Shown here: piece after piece, positions 34,980-46,156 of the stretch
Numbering within the stretch: the stretch's first letter is position 1
How the letters are laid out: every line of letters begins with the position of its first letter
DNA from: Strigamia acuminata
Taxonomy: Eukaryota > Arthropoda > Chilopoda > Geophilomorpha > Linotaeniidae
Reading direction: 5' to 3'
Assembly (NCBI GenBank): GCA_949358305.1
Contig: OX442317.1
Location: 6,390,186-6,454,185 of the forward strand
Length of the DNA stretch: 64,000 nucleotides
Notes under the pieces: model-generated
Told to the model about the DNA's origin: nothing
Seen by the model: only the letters and a program-made list of their open reading frames with translations
Databases searched by the model: none
Position numbers and translations under genes: made by a program

Positions 34980-35175
34980 TCATTTGTTGCAATAACAAAT
35001 CAGAGCCATTTCTAAGTGTGGTGTGGTAAAATTGTGTTGCTCGTCAGTAAGCACAGACTTAAATTGTGAAAAAAACCGTTCAACATCGCAACTGGTGATA
35101 GGGGCATATGTGAATTTTGCAATTTCAGAAGCAGTATAATTCTGTAGTACAGACTCATTCTCTGGGACGTCACCA
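34980..35175 (-). pseudogene. hAT-family transposase C-terminal dimerisation fragment
   Basis: Seen: the minus-strand frame reads AKFTYAPITSCDVERFFSQ, then FKSVLTDEQHNFTTPHLE, ending ALICYCNK before a stop. Known: the pattern (I/T)SxDVERxFSxxKxxLxxxRxxxTxxxLxxxxxxYxN is the hAT C-terminal dimerisation domain. Only about 65 residues are present; the BED zinc finger and the RNase H-like catalytic core are absent. The longer open frame continues upstream into unrelated repeat DNA (a CCGTATTT fragment at 35230-35276 and a GGTTCAAAAATA MITE at 35290-35405), so that extension is not transposase. This is a dead fragment. The CATTTTAGCGA element ends about 50 bp away, but no link between them is shown. 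Confidence 0.75.
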
Positions 35176-35229
35176 TTTAGCGAAGCACTAAACAACTTTG
35201 TTTGTTTTACGTTCATTATTAACGTAGTC

Positions 35230-35405
35230 GGCCACAAGTTCAAATAAGAGCTGCCCTCGAATAGTAGCCGCAACCTAGAGCAGCATTTTAAAGTGTATTG
35301 GTTTTCATAATACAATTTGTAAAATTTATTTCGAAATGCATTCTCAATACTGTTACTTGTCAAATACGCGTGCATTTTCAAATGCATTTTTTCAATTGTG
35401 CATTT
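35230..35405. mobile_element. CCGTATTT fragment followed by GGTTCAAAAATA MITE fragment
   Basis: Seen: 35230-35276 in complement reads GCGGCTACTATTCGAGGGC and AGCTCTTATTTGAA, like 1579-1615. 35290-35405 carries the AATGCATTTT interior of the GGTTCAAAAATA family. Together they make the misleading 5' extension of the hAT reading frame at 34980-35387. Confidence 0.5.
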
Positions 35406-37246
35406 CCGAATGGAAATGCATATGAGATATCGTGTTCAAACAAGTCACATACATATTTCTGTCAATTTCTAAATAATAATACAAAATCACCCAACAGAAA
35501 TGCATTTCCTACTTTATTTCCTTTACTGTACTAACATCTCGCACGTCAGGACAAAACCAAACTGACTCCCGCTAATTCCACACCACAATCCACCAGTTTT
35601 ACATCTGAGTCAGCGTTACGTCTAGTGTAAATTGATGCGTCAACAACCCTTAAGAGTTATCAAAACTCAACCGTTTGCTTTCCGTACCTTGCATTTATGA
35701 TTGTTTAATCATTAATTTTCTCTCTCTACAATTTGCATTGCTTAAAATTCAAAGTGCGAAACAGTTCCTCAACTCTCCGAAATAAACGTCTGTGCAAATG
35801 TCTCGTTTTGGAAAACTTCGTGTAAAATTAATGTGCCAAACTTTAAACATTTACACACGTATTTAAGCATATTTAGCTGACTTTTCCGCAGCTTTCTTAT
35901 TTTCCAGCACACCTTTCCATGCCACTGCCAAACCTCTGGGGTGTGCGGCTCACGAAAACTACACGGTAATTAAAAATTAATTTCAAATTTTTTCCACCAG
36001 CTCTCCATTTTACATTCCAAGTTATTGGTTGTATTTTAATTTTTAAATATTTCTCGGAAAAAAAAAAAAAAAAAAAAAAAAAAAGTATCTAAAAATTTCA
36101 TTTCAAAATTCCAATATCAAAAATTGCATATTTAGTAGAAATCATGTGTAATCATGCATAGAAGTTAAAACCCAGCAGACTTATCATAAATTATTGATTA
36201 ATTTCAGTCTTGACATTTCGTTTAAGCAAACACTTTTCTCACAAACCGAAAGAAAAATACTCGAATTCGTAGCTTTTAACATGAGCAAAATCCCCATCGA
36301 TTTACGAAAAAGCAGATTCAGCCTTTAAGTTTTTTCGCGCAACTATTTAGATTTGACTAAAAGTACACGTGTGCCCTTCTGCCTATTCGAACGTCCGCAA
36401 GGAATTCTCCTATACATTATTCCACTAAATTTCCTGGATTTTAAATTTCTTCTACCTCCAAAATGTTTCAATTTCCATCAAATATTCTATTTTAAGACCT
36501 ACAGTCCCTAAACACGCGCATCATTCAAATTTCTAACATATTCTTTTCCACATACCAACATTTTATTTGCTACTTTATCTCACAACATATCTCATAAATT
36601 CTCGCCAAAAAATTCCAGCCGGCTTCCGAACTTTAATGAACAATAAATATTGTCAATATCAACACGAAAAAATGATTTGCACTTGCTGATAAGTTAATAA
36701 ACCTAAGAGCGTGTTTGGACACGCATTTTATGGAAATTAGAAAAACTTCACCACTGTTTTTCAGTACAAACACCGTTGTAATTAGAAATTGGGCATTGGG
36801 TAATTTGACACACAATTCTGGGCATAAATTTCATTCAGTATTCCCAGCCGGGCGAGGGGGCCCAAACCAAAATTTGCTTCCAACTTTCGAAATTTATTAA
36901 GTCATTAAATATGCATGAGATGCCCATCTTCTGCTCATCACATTTTCCAAACTTGGGCTCTTTCACGTTCGGAAATGACTTAAGAAATTTCGGCGTCTCA
37001 ACTGAGCAAATATTTACTTTACTCTTGAAAATTCTCTCCAAGCAAATTAATTTTTTCGCTCCTCTTTTCCCTCTTTCAAACTTGACATCGTCATAAAGAT
37101 TTAGACTCTAATCCCAGCCGCACCGAAAAAAGCGATGTTACAAATACAAATTAAAATTTCACTCCTTGTGTGATAAAGTTTAACTCAAGAAATTTGCATT
37201 GAATAACTCAAAACAAGAAGAGAGAGAAAAGAAAATAACTACTCAC
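35406..37246. other. No gene seen
   Basis: AT-rich; presumed first intron if the candidate exon ending at 37247 is real. Confidence 0.45.
36058..36084. repeat. Simple repeats: (A)27, with (CT)n and (GA)n elsewhere
   Basis: Seen: an uninterrupted run of 27 A here. Other notable simple repeats are (CT)n at 58708-58726, (GA)n at 30683-30706, long A runs at 3293-3315 and 3942-3960, and a poly-pyrimidine tract at 57810-57870. Confidence 0.95.
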
Positions 37247-37304
37247 GCCACCGATCGATCCCGCCGCCGCCATTCCTCATACACCACGTGTCTAACTTCG
37301 TCAT
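37247..37304 (-). CDS. Candidate first coding exon (5' end of the minus-strand Ig gene?)
   Basis: Seen: on the minus strand the donor GTGAGT directly follows a local patch rich in CpG (around 37247-37400), in contrast to the AT-rich surroundings. Reading from an ATG at 37304, the frame MTKLDTWCMRNGGGGIDRW is open and ends with one extra base, so it is phase 1. That is the phase needed to join the Ig exon at 10354. A second ATG lies in frame at 37280. A third, at 37273 in another frame, reads MAAAGSIGG and has a better ATGG context. Inferred: a first exon with 5' UTR upstream. Against it: no hydrophobic signal peptide is encoded, so an additional exon would be needed between here and 10354, and there is no homology support. 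Confidence 0.35.
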
Positions 37305-37640
37305 AAGACGGAATAATACGGAAGCTTCAAAGGGACAGCCCAGCTCGACAAACAGATAGGCGTTGTTAAAAGACCTCATTCACACGCGATGCGAGTCTAG
37401 GTGCCATCACAATTTATTATTTCCTGATGCAACAATCCATTTTTCAAATTTATCAATACGAATTGAAAAAAACGGGGCAATTATTTGATTACTGCACTGC
37501 TATTATGGCTGTTAACCACTCCCACATGTTGAATCGGGCCCAATGATTTACCGATTTGAATAATAGCCGTAATTGCTGCAACGCTAATCTTCCTCCACGT
37601 GTACACATTGTCTGCAATTATCTAAGAAGACATATTAACG
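37305..37640 (-). promoter_or_regulatory. Possible CpG-containing 5' UTR/promoter of the minus-strand gene
   Basis: Seen: CpG dinucleotides cluster at 37247-37400 next to the candidate first exon. No convincing TATA box or initiator was identified. Inferred from position only. Confidence 0.2.
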
Positions 37641-38482
37641 AATCCCCGCCCCTTTTCGTGCCCCAATTTGGGGCCTATTTAAAAAAAATTAATTTTTTTT
37701 TTCTAAAATAATTTATTACCTTGCAATTCTGGGGCCCTTTTTTACGCAATAAACGGGGACCCCGTGCTGTAAATCACTGCAAATTGTTTGAAAAACACCT
37801 CCAAGCCCTTGACGTCAAAATAAACGTGCAAAAACTAAGCGAGGGTTTTGCGAAAAATCCTCTTTTGTTGAATAAAAGTTGTTTATACCGGGCATTATAA
37901 TGACTGCTTGTTAATAACACATTTTCAAACTTATCTAGACAAGACAAATTACAACGCAGTGCCACTTTGCATAAATTGTGTCTATTTTATCCTTACAAAG
38001 CCTTCATGGGCTTATTAGGAGAGGATTATGTTTCCTCCCACTTAAAACAAGCTGCTGTTCCAAGGGATCACGTAGCCCAATGTCAATACCCTAAACTGAC
38101 AAGCATTTTTATTGCAGAATGCCAATGTATGCTATCGAGTTACTGCAAAAGTTACTGCAAGAATTTGAATCGATTTGACAACTTAAAAGCAAAAAACAAA
38201 AAAGAAACCCACTCAGCTTTTAATTAAAAATAAAACGTCTAAATTTGTCCGAATTGCTGAATTAAATGAATTTAATAAAACCAGTGATTTCCTTTAATTC
38301 GAGACCAATGAAATTGGAAGGTTTAAGTGATATTAAAAAAATTCCTCGCTTAGATCAAATGAATCCTTAAGGACGAATAAATCCAGTGCAATTGATTGGA
38401 CCGACAACACACTGCAATACTTGCAGCCCGCTAACCACGGGGTAGCCTTAAAGCCGGCCGCTGTCCTATGCGTTAAACTTAC

Positions 38483-38554
38483 AATAAAACGATCCACAAT
38501 CATTCTACATCGAGCAAAACCTTCCTTAGCTCGTACATTTAGGTCCATAACCTT
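38483..38554 (-). other. Candidate internal exon, 24 codons, phase 0-0
   Basis: Seen: minus-strand sequence ending TTGCAG is followed by 72 nt open in one frame (24 codons containing KEGFARCRMIVDRF) and then a perfect GTAAGT donor. The surrounding 200 bp are richer in GC than their neighbours. Against it: the acceptor tract is only moderately pyrimidine-rich, a transposon fragment of the CCGTATTT type begins about 60 bp away, and the residues match no family I recognise. It may be part of an unrecognised mobile element. Confidence 0.22.
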
Positions 38555-38619
38555 CTGCAATACTGCAGGGCCAGCTGGAGGGTTTGCGGGACCTCGGAAA
38601 TTTTTTTATTGAAAAATAC

Positions 38620-38700
38620 TATACTGTAAAGCTAAAAATTGCGGCCCGGGCGTTTATTTATTTTTCAAATTGAGGCGGTTATTCGGGTGTTAAATCCACA
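38620..38700. mobile_element. CCGTATTT-type element fragment
   Basis: Seen: GCGGCCCGGGCGTTTATTTA and TTGAGGCGGTTATTCGGGTG are the GC-rich terminal blocks of this family. Confidence 0.45.
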
Positions 38701-39337
38701 CAACTCTTCAGATTTAATCCAGAATAAAAGTCCGTTAACCTCGGACCCCTTGTCGGTCACGACTGACCGCCAGGCCGCGCCTTGGGACACCCTCGTCCAC
38801 CCAGTTCTTTGTATTTAATTATTGGCATTTCCGGAAATAAATCATATTTGCTAAAACCTTAACCCACGCGGTCTCGTTTCTACCAGACAGACTTCATACA
38901 AGCATGAAATATTTTGTCTTCCTTTTATTCCGTCCATCTTCGGGTCATGCTTCACCCTCGGCTTTGTTTCTCTTTATATTTCTTCCCCGATCTTTGTTAA
39001 CCTAAAATAGGTTTTTTTTATCCTTCACTCATTCAGAAATACAATCACCTGTATAAAACACTCTCTAAATTCCACACAAAATGTCTGGTGGGAGAAAAAT
39101 TATAGATAGGAGGAAAGAGATAGCGGTGACCCTAGTATCTTTAAAAGGTGAAACCACATTTTAGAGTTAACAAAGATTAGAAAAGGTAAACAAAGAGAGA
39201 AGCTGCTGACTGAAGGGGAAGCAGAATGTAATGGAAAAAGAGAAAATGACGTGAATTATCAAGAAGAAATGTCTTGGGTAAATACAAACATACGTAGAAA
39301 AACATTAGTAAATTAAAAACACACAAAATGAAATCAC

Positions 39338-40140
39338 TTATCTTGTTTACGTCTACTCAGTTTTCCGGATAAGTTAAAATTTTATTTATCTGGTAAACAT
39401 GAAGTCACATGTGAATTACCCAAAATGCATTTTGATTACCTGGAACAACAAAATGGTTGTCGATCTATTTCAGACCTTAAACCAAATTCCGACCCCAGAA
39501 ATCGTGCTTTAGCTCATTTCACGTCGTTTTCGAAACGAAGCGTCGTTGGTATATGGGCCTAACGTATCTTTGAAATCTCGCAATTTGAATGAAACTAATT
39601 TTTATGTAAAACTGATTGAAATTCTGACTAAACTGAACTTTTTACTTGAGACGAATAAAAATCATGCTTGATGGTTAAAGACAAGATTTATTGTAACATT
39701 ATTTGGGGTTTACATACATAAAATCAGAAATAAAGGTCAAACACGATAATTCGTGACACAAAACCGGACTTCCGTACGCGCATCATACAATCTCGTACAG
39801 AAAAACACCGCCTGGATGATGGCTTTCCCGCACGACACCGAACATGAACGCGCGTCCCATACAACTAAAACTCGCTGGTTTTCACAGTATCATCTACGAT
39901 GATTCATCAATATACCGATCAAAGTTTTTAATTTTTGCATGCACCGGTCTGAGGGTGTTTACATGCAGTTTTCAATGTGCAAAAGGCCCAAAATCTACCT
40001 CGTACAACTGGAATTTAATTTTCCGAACAAGTTTGTCTTTTCTGGAAACTGGTTTGTTTACATGATCAGTATTCTAGAAAAGTTATATTTGGATTTTCAC
40101 TTATTTAGATAACTGAGTAGGCTGCATGTAAACATGATAA
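39338..40140. mobile_element. ~800-bp element with TGTTTAC terminal inverted repeats
   Basis: Seen: the left end TTATCTTGTTTACG, then CTACTCAGTTTTCCGGATAA. The right end in complement reads TTATCATGTTTACATGCAG, then CCTACTCAGTTATC and AATAAGTGAAAAT. The internal block GTTTACATGCAG (39958) repeats the terminal motif. A 73-codon frame at 39844-40065 is not recognised as a protein. Possibly a non-autonomous PIF/Harbinger-like or related DNA transposon; uncertain. Confidence 0.55.
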
Positions 40141-40517
40141 ATGATAAATTTTCAATGACCACCATATGAATAATAATCTCACAAATATATATATATAAAA
40201 CTCAATAAAACTCCTTGTAAATCTCCATATTACTGTTTATCTAGTAAATCTTTAAAAAGCAAAATTAATAATAAATTTAGTTGGTTTAAAATTCCAACTC
40301 TCTCTCCTCTAAAGACTGGTCAGTTTAATTAACTCCAAGACCACCTCAAATTGACATTAGCTGCACTCAAAGCTTACCAATTATTTTAATTATCATAAAT
40401 TTCTTCGGTGTCCTAATTCCATCGACTTTCTAGTTATTTTTCTAACAAATCCACGAAAAATTAGCCCGATCAAAAAATCAATACAATCAAAACAACATAT
40501 TCAACACACAAAAAATG

Positions 40518-40632
40518 GAGTGTCCTGTACTCCATCTTCTTTACATTCAATCATGTTAATTTGTGACGCTGCCCGCGCGCAGCGCCACCTATGTAGACTC
40601 CAGTATTAAAAACCCACTCATGCAAATAAGCT
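40518..40632. repeat. Dispersed repeat with GCAGCGTCACAAATTAACA core
   Basis: Seen: GGAGTGTCCTGTACTCC, TTAATTTGTGACGCTGCC, GCAGCGCCACCT and CTCATGCAAATAAG occur in the same order, reverse-complemented, at 59354-59457. Shorter relatives with GGTGGCGCT preceded by TTTATT and GCATAA occur at about 12345-12375 and 19320-19350. Class unknown; a retroposon or transposon terminus is possible. Confidence 0.55.
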
Positions 40633-40640
40633 CAACCATG

Positions 40641-41395
40641 CTGCTTCTTCCTTGATTCCAATCCATCAAGAACTTAGACACCCAAGCAAAGAACACACTA
40701 TAAAACGTCCTAATTGATTCCACACACGCTTTTTGTAAATAAATAAATCAAAATTCCAGACCAAATTAGACCCCTCACACAATCACCAGATTCGCTGCTA
40801 CTTTTCATCCCCATAAAGCTGATAAATCCAGATTGAAATCACACAATAAATCGCAACCACAAAATATCTGAAAATGCAGAAAAGAAACCCCATTTAATCG
40901 AGGGTTGGAAGGAAATTTCTTAGTAGCGCTTTCGCTCTCATAAAGCTGCTATTCGCCTTTCATCCTTAATGATCTTTCTCTCAAGCGGAAGCCATAGCAA
41001 GCCGTAATGGCATTACGACGCTCGCAGCCAGGTCTATTTATCTTATTCACAGAAGAAAAAGTCTGGGGACAGATGACTCCCTAGTGGGTGACCCCCTCAT
41101 CTACTCATCAGAACGCCTAATGCGATCCTGATTGACCTTCTTCGTATAATCCCAAAAAACGATGAGGCTTTTTAACATCTGTCAGTGTCAAAAATTTTCC
41201 TCTTATGATCTACGATCAAGAAAAAATCCCTGAAGTATTAGCTAATACATGACACACGGCTATCTTTTTGCTAAACTAAATCAGCAATTCCATATCTTTA
41301 ATTTGCCGATGAAGACTGATCTGTTTTCGAGCTTGCTATCTTTAAAAACATTGGCAGAAGCGTTTTCTAGTTCAATAAATCAGCGGTACAAGTGA
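40641..41395. other. No gene seen
   Basis: Mixed composition, no terminal repeats or frames recognised. Confidence 0.45.
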
Positions 41396-41401
41396 CTATC
41401 G

Positions 41402-42664
41402 TGTTACACACGACTCCGTTTGCTCACACTGTGTTGCGTTCCTGGATGTTCCCAAAATATATGATAATAATAATTGCACAGAATATTAATCTAATTCAAT
41501 GCAAAAGGTCCCGGTATTCAACCTGTGGAAAGCAGTTGAATGCCGTAAAAGGTCTTCTATCGGGTTTGGCAGTTAAGTTGGTGTCTAGGGGTTTTTTGGC
41601 TGTGGTTTTTGTGTCTAGGGGTTTTTTGGTAGCAAATGCAATAATAACAAGTAATTTAAAAAAGGATAAACAGTTTTATTAATGTTAAAATTAAGGAGTA
41701 ATATGAATACAAGGGATAAATAAATAATTAAGTGAATATTGCTAAAGTTAAACAAGGAAAGAAGAGAAAGGCGCGAGAACAATGGAATTGTTCGCGCGCG
41801 CGGAAACAATAAGTTTGGAAAATGGCGGCAACGGATCGCCGTGAAAATTGGTGCAAATGCACACAAACGGGCGCGGAATCGTGAGATTTCGCGATGTGAT
41901 TCGGCTGTGGAGCCAGAATCGTGGCCAGCTAAATAGCCAGGCCGGGGTGGAGAATACGAGGTGTGAACCCTCGAGTCGAAACGGGAAATTCTCCGTTGAA
42001 AACTCACGAGTCCAACTGGCGTAGTTCGCACTGTCGAATTCGGTTTTCAGGTCCGTTTCTTCTCGGCAAATTATCGTCGTCGGCAGGTCGAGCGTCGAGG
42101 TTTCGTCGGCTTTCGCGCGTCGTCCCTCGTCAACTCGGCGGCTGGCTGGCGTCGATCTTCAACGTATGTTGATCGAATTACCGTCGTCGGTGGCTAGCGT
42201 CGAGGTTTCGTCGGCTTGGCGCGCGTCGTCCCTCGTCAGCTTGGCGTCTTCCAGGCGTCGGTCTACGATGGCGTGTGTACGTTTATCTTCGGGCGGCGGC
42301 GGAAACAACGGTTGCTCGGTCCGTTGCACGTCGACTTCGTCGTCCGGGAAGGAGTCACTTGATGCGTATTGGCATCAAGCAAATCAGTTGAAACTTTGCA
42401 ATATCTCACGGATCACGGACAAAACAGTGTTTTTGGTTTGAACAAAGCTGTGTCGGTGTGAACGGTGTGAGGAGGAGGCAAAGAGTGAGTAATAAACGAA
42501 TTTATTACCCAAACTTTGGCCGGAAAATCGGCCGAGTGCGCATGCGTGGCATGCACCTGGCACACTTCGTGCCCAGCAACGGTGCAAATTAGGAGCTGGC
42601 CATAGCAACCCCCCAATTTGGCAGTTAGGTTGCCATGGCAGTCCTAACGGCTTCTGTTTAACAG
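41402..42664. other. GC-rich island, probably a mobile-element relic (solo LTR or large MITE)
   Basis: Seen: about 41750-42640 is sharply richer in GC and CpG than everything around it. Two imperfect tandem copies start near 42074 and 42182 and share GCGTCGAGGTTTCGTCGGCT and CGCGTCGTCCCTCGTCA. At 41581 and 41611 a 19-bp block GTGTCTAGGGGTTTTTTGG is duplicated with a 30-bp period. TTGGCAGTTAAGTTG (41566) and TTGGCAGTTAGGTTG (42618) stand as direct repeats on either side. GTAATAAACGAATTTATTAC (about 42487) is a small hairpin holding AATAAA. Several frames are open on both strands but none resembles a protein. It begins TGTT and ends AACA, suggestive of an LTR, but no target duplication is found. 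A CpG-island promoter is the alternative. Confidence 0.4.
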
Positions 42665-43082
42665 CCGAAAGCACTTGGCAATTGCAAATAAAATGAGTAT
42701 TTTATTTGCACAAGCAAGCAAAAAATATGTAATTATTTTAACAAATAATTCATTAAAAACACTAAAATAAATTGATTCCTTAAATTACCAATTTCTACTA
42801 TTTCTAAATAATTAAAGGGACTGTAAAACAATTTATTTAACACATTAAATAGATTAAATTATTAATTTCTTATACTCCAAATATTCCAAATAAAAGGAAC
42901 ATTTGAGATCACAACAACTGCCAAAGCCGGGTCTTTTTAGCGGTGAGTTTAAAATTAAACGGTCGACGGGCCCCATTTATGAAGCTTCCCTGCTAGCTCG
43001 AAAATTAAAAACAAGCAAGTCGAATCGCCTAGGCGAATCGTCGACGGAACAAATCGAATCTGGGCGAAGTTGACGTTCACAA
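42665..43082. other. No gene seen
   Basis: AT-rich spacer between the GC-rich island and the minisatellite. Confidence 0.5.
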
Positions 43083-43580
43083 TTGTCATTTTTATGGAAA
43101 ATTTGTTATTTTTCATGGGGAATTTGTCATTTTTCGTGTGAAATGTGTCATTTTTATGTGAAATTTGTCATTTTTCGTGTGAAATGTGTCATTTTTATGT
43201 GAAATTTGTCATTTTTCGTGTGAAATTTGTCATTTTCATGTGAAATTTGTCATTTTCATGTGAAATTTGTCATTTTTCATGTGAAATTTGTCATTTTTCA
43301 TGTGAAATTTGTCATTTTTCGTGTTTAATTTGTCATTTTTCGTGTGAAATTTGTCATTTTTCGTGTGAAATTTGTCGTTTTTGGTGTGAAATTTGTCGTT
43401 TTTCATGTGAAATTTGTTATTTTTTAATATTTTCATGTGAAATTTGTTATTTTTCAATATTTTCATGTGAAATTTGTTATTTTTCAATATTTTCATGTGA
43501 AATTTGTTATTTTTCAATATTTTCATGTGAAATTTGTTATTTTTCAATATTTTCATGTGAAATTTGTTATTTTTCATGAA
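43083..43580. repeat. Minisatellite, 20-21-bp units changing to exact 30-bp units
   Basis: Seen: units like GTGTGAAATTTGTCATTTTTC (20-21 bp) run from about 43083 to 43410. They then change to a 30-bp unit containing CAATATTTTCATGTGAAATT. The four units 43441-43560 are identical. Units of 21 and 30 bp keep all three frames in register, so both strands show long open frames (repeats of SCEICHF on plus, NNKFHMKILK on minus). I regard these frames as by-products of the period. Confidence 0.9.
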
Positions 43581-45536
43581 AAATAAACCCATAACCCTTT
43601 TTGAAAAATTTAACCAAACACTAAACAATAGCCAAGAACACACTTAGACCGATATAAAAATTTCCAAATCGCCCATCAATTTCAACTCAACACAATTGCC
43701 TTATCTTCCCCACCCAAAAACTCCAACCCCCTACAACCAACACAAATATTTGTAATCTTTCAACTTTATTCAAAAATTCATTTCCTTAGCAAAACATCCT
43801 TCAGCAATCTCCGCAAAACTTTTAAACCCAATCCGAACCGAAATTCCGACACGAACCCTACAGTCACACGGCAGTAAAAATAAAGACATCACAGCACAGA
43901 TATCCGAAGCTAAACTTGAGCAGTCATCAAATTTGAACTCAAACAATGTCTCACAGTAATAGCAGATTGCAAAAGAGAAACACAATCTTTGGCATGTCGA
44001 AAACAAAAGCCATTTACAGCAAATGTGTCTCATTTCTGTGCTGACAGCGCCCTATAACCTCAGCACAGACAACATACTAACTCAACTCATATGTTTCTCT
44101 TCCCACTAAAACCTCGCACAATTCACGTATTCAAACTCCCCAGCTGGATACCGAGTGCCTTTCAACGATTCCGCCTCGTTTTCAACACTTTCCTCGTTGC
44201 AAAACTCAACAAAAGCGAATTACATGTATTCCTTTCAATATCACTTTAAACAATGTGCGCCAAAACTTAAAAGTCTCATTTTAAACTCATTCCGAGCCAC
44301 CATTTTTATCCCTTTTTCCTATTTTTTTTAACCCTGTTACTATGGAACACTTATTTCCATTCCCACTTTTTTTTTTATTTTCTTTTTTTGTTGAATCATG
44401 ATTGGTCTAGGCGTAGCCTAGCAACGGCTTCCTAATGCACAAGTTATGCTGATTATGGGTGGAAGGAGAGTGGCTGTGCACACTCCTGATTTGCTGTGGT
44501 ATCCATGGAAACAAGAGGTGAGAAAGATTGTAGAAATGAGAAAATAAAAAAATGCAAATAGAAGAAAAATGTCGTTTTACTTTAAAAAGTGATTTTCTAC
44601 GAGTTCTTAGTCTAATTTCACATTCATTTGATATTTCAATTCAATCATTTATTCATCTTTAAAAATAAAAAATAAAAATTAAATTTTAGATCAAGATTAA
44701 AAATTAATCTTGTATTTAATTCGGAGTTTTTAATTCTGTATACATACGCCAATTTTCTCCATCCCACTTAATCTATTGTGCAAAAAGATCCTGAACTTGC
44801 TAAATTGATTTTTTCCCAAGCTTACAAAGTAATAATCACCCCATTTGCACTTTTTTAAAATCTAAATTAAAGAAACCACATTAAGACTAACTTTAAAAAA
44901 AAAATAAAAATAAATGCACTAAACATCTGTTTTTGAAAAAAAATAAAAGCAAAATTAACACCTTATTTCCATGCCCAACATCTGCTGGCCAAGCACAATA
45001 TTTCCTCTGAAATTAAATTCATATTTTAAACTTCCTTTAGATTTTTTTTTTAGCGAAAAACAGAACTTTTATTTTACTAATCAGTTTAATCGATTTAAAA
45101 TTCCACGAAGCTAACGTTTAAAATAATTTTTAAAAAAAAATTGTGCACATCTCATTCATCTCTTCGCCAAGTGTAAAACGAGACCGCAGAATGTGAGTGT
45201 AACTTCCTTTTACACTCATTTCGCCAGTGTGTTGAACTGACTTATCATCAAGTATTGAAAGCCCCTTAAGGTCTGTATCATGCAGAAAACGAGCTGATTA
45301 GAATGTTTCCACTCACTGCTGCTGTTAATTGAAATTCATTACGGATTAAGAGCTGAAGCACTTTTCCTGAAATTAGATTTTTACTTCCGCATCGAGATAT
45401 TTCAACTCCAACAAAACAGCCCACGCCGAACAAACAAATGTCTGCAGCAGCGCAGTGTGAGGGATGTAACATCATGTGCTTGCTCAGTCCGGAAGCTTTT
45501 TTTCGCCAATTTTGTGCTCAATAAAACATGCAAACC
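43581..45536. other. No gene seen
   Basis: AT-rich; short frames at 43770-44033 and 45278-45475 are not recognised. Confidence 0.45.
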
Positions 45537-45605
45537 CAGTGGTTCCCAAACTTTTTCTGTTCACGGCGCACTCAATCTTTCAAGATTTTTTCACGGCACA
45601 CCAAG
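45537..45605 (+). mobile_element. hAT-type terminal sequence (single end)
   Basis: Seen: CAGTGGTTCCCAAACTTTTT, then TTCACGGCGCACTC and TTTCACGGCACACC. Known: CAGTGGTTCTCAAACTTTTT with following CACGGCACCC is the classic terminus of Charlie-like hAT transposons. Only this end is present. At about 45606 the sequence changes to the CGACGCAACGC Harbinger family, so the element is truncated. Confidence 0.65.
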
Positions 45606-45606
45606 T

Positions 45607-45750
45607 GCAAGCTGCTTGGGTCCAAAAATTCTTGCCGTTGACGCCAATTCCTGCTTCAACTCCAAGTTGAAGTAAGCGACGCAACGCAAGGAAAGGTCTT
45701 GCCGCCAACCAATCGCGATCGACTCCAACTCTCGTCGATTTACGTCTTGT
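45607..45750 (-). mobile_element. Fragment of the CGACGCAACGC (Harbinger-like) family
   Basis: Seen: in reverse complement this segment matches 59085-59230 closely over its whole length, including GGTTGGC, CTTGCGTTGCGTCGCTTACT and TGGAGTTGAAGCAGGA. It is cut on one side by the hAT end and on the other by the element at 45752. Confidence 0.7.
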
Positions 45751-45751
45751 T

Positions 45752-46156
45752 GGCACCCCTTGAAGCTTGGCTCCCATTGGCCGAGCCATTTCACTTGTGT
45801 ATTGATACAGAAGAAAGAACCAAAACACCAGAAATGCATTGTACAGACATACAGATATAAATAGAAGTACAGACATTGCAATCGATTTCCTAATGTTTGG
45901 AAATTGTTTGCTTTCCAGACATAGCAAGCAATAAAATTAAAATAAATGCATTTTATTTAAAAACAACATAAAATTTTATTTCCAAAATAGAAAACATAAT
46001 TTATTACACAATAACATTACATGTACATCATTTCAACCATTATTATTCTGAAAAAGACTCAAAATCAAAGGGAACTATTTTTCCTCATAGCAGTAGTTCA
46101 ACTGCATTTCTGAGTGATCAGACTTGGCCAATGAGAGCCAAGCTTCAAGGGGTGCC
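45752..46156. mobile_element. MITE with 31-bp terminal inverted repeats (GGCACCCCTTGAAGC)
   Basis: Seen: arms 45752-45782 and 46126-46156 are inverted copies with one mismatch, beginning GGCACCCCTTGAAGC and ending CATTGGCC. The interior is AT-rich, contains no long frame and is related to 290-709. No clear target duplication; TT lies on both sides. It appears to have inserted into the Harbinger-like fragment on its left. Confidence 0.7.

Noticed and set aside
43083-43580. CRISPR-like direct repeats
   Set aside because: There are no unique spacers; units are contiguous tandem repeats in a eukaryotic genome.
43236-43643. Long open frames on both strands (SCEICHF and NNKFHMKILK repeats)
   Set aside because: Produced by a minisatellite with periods divisible by three.
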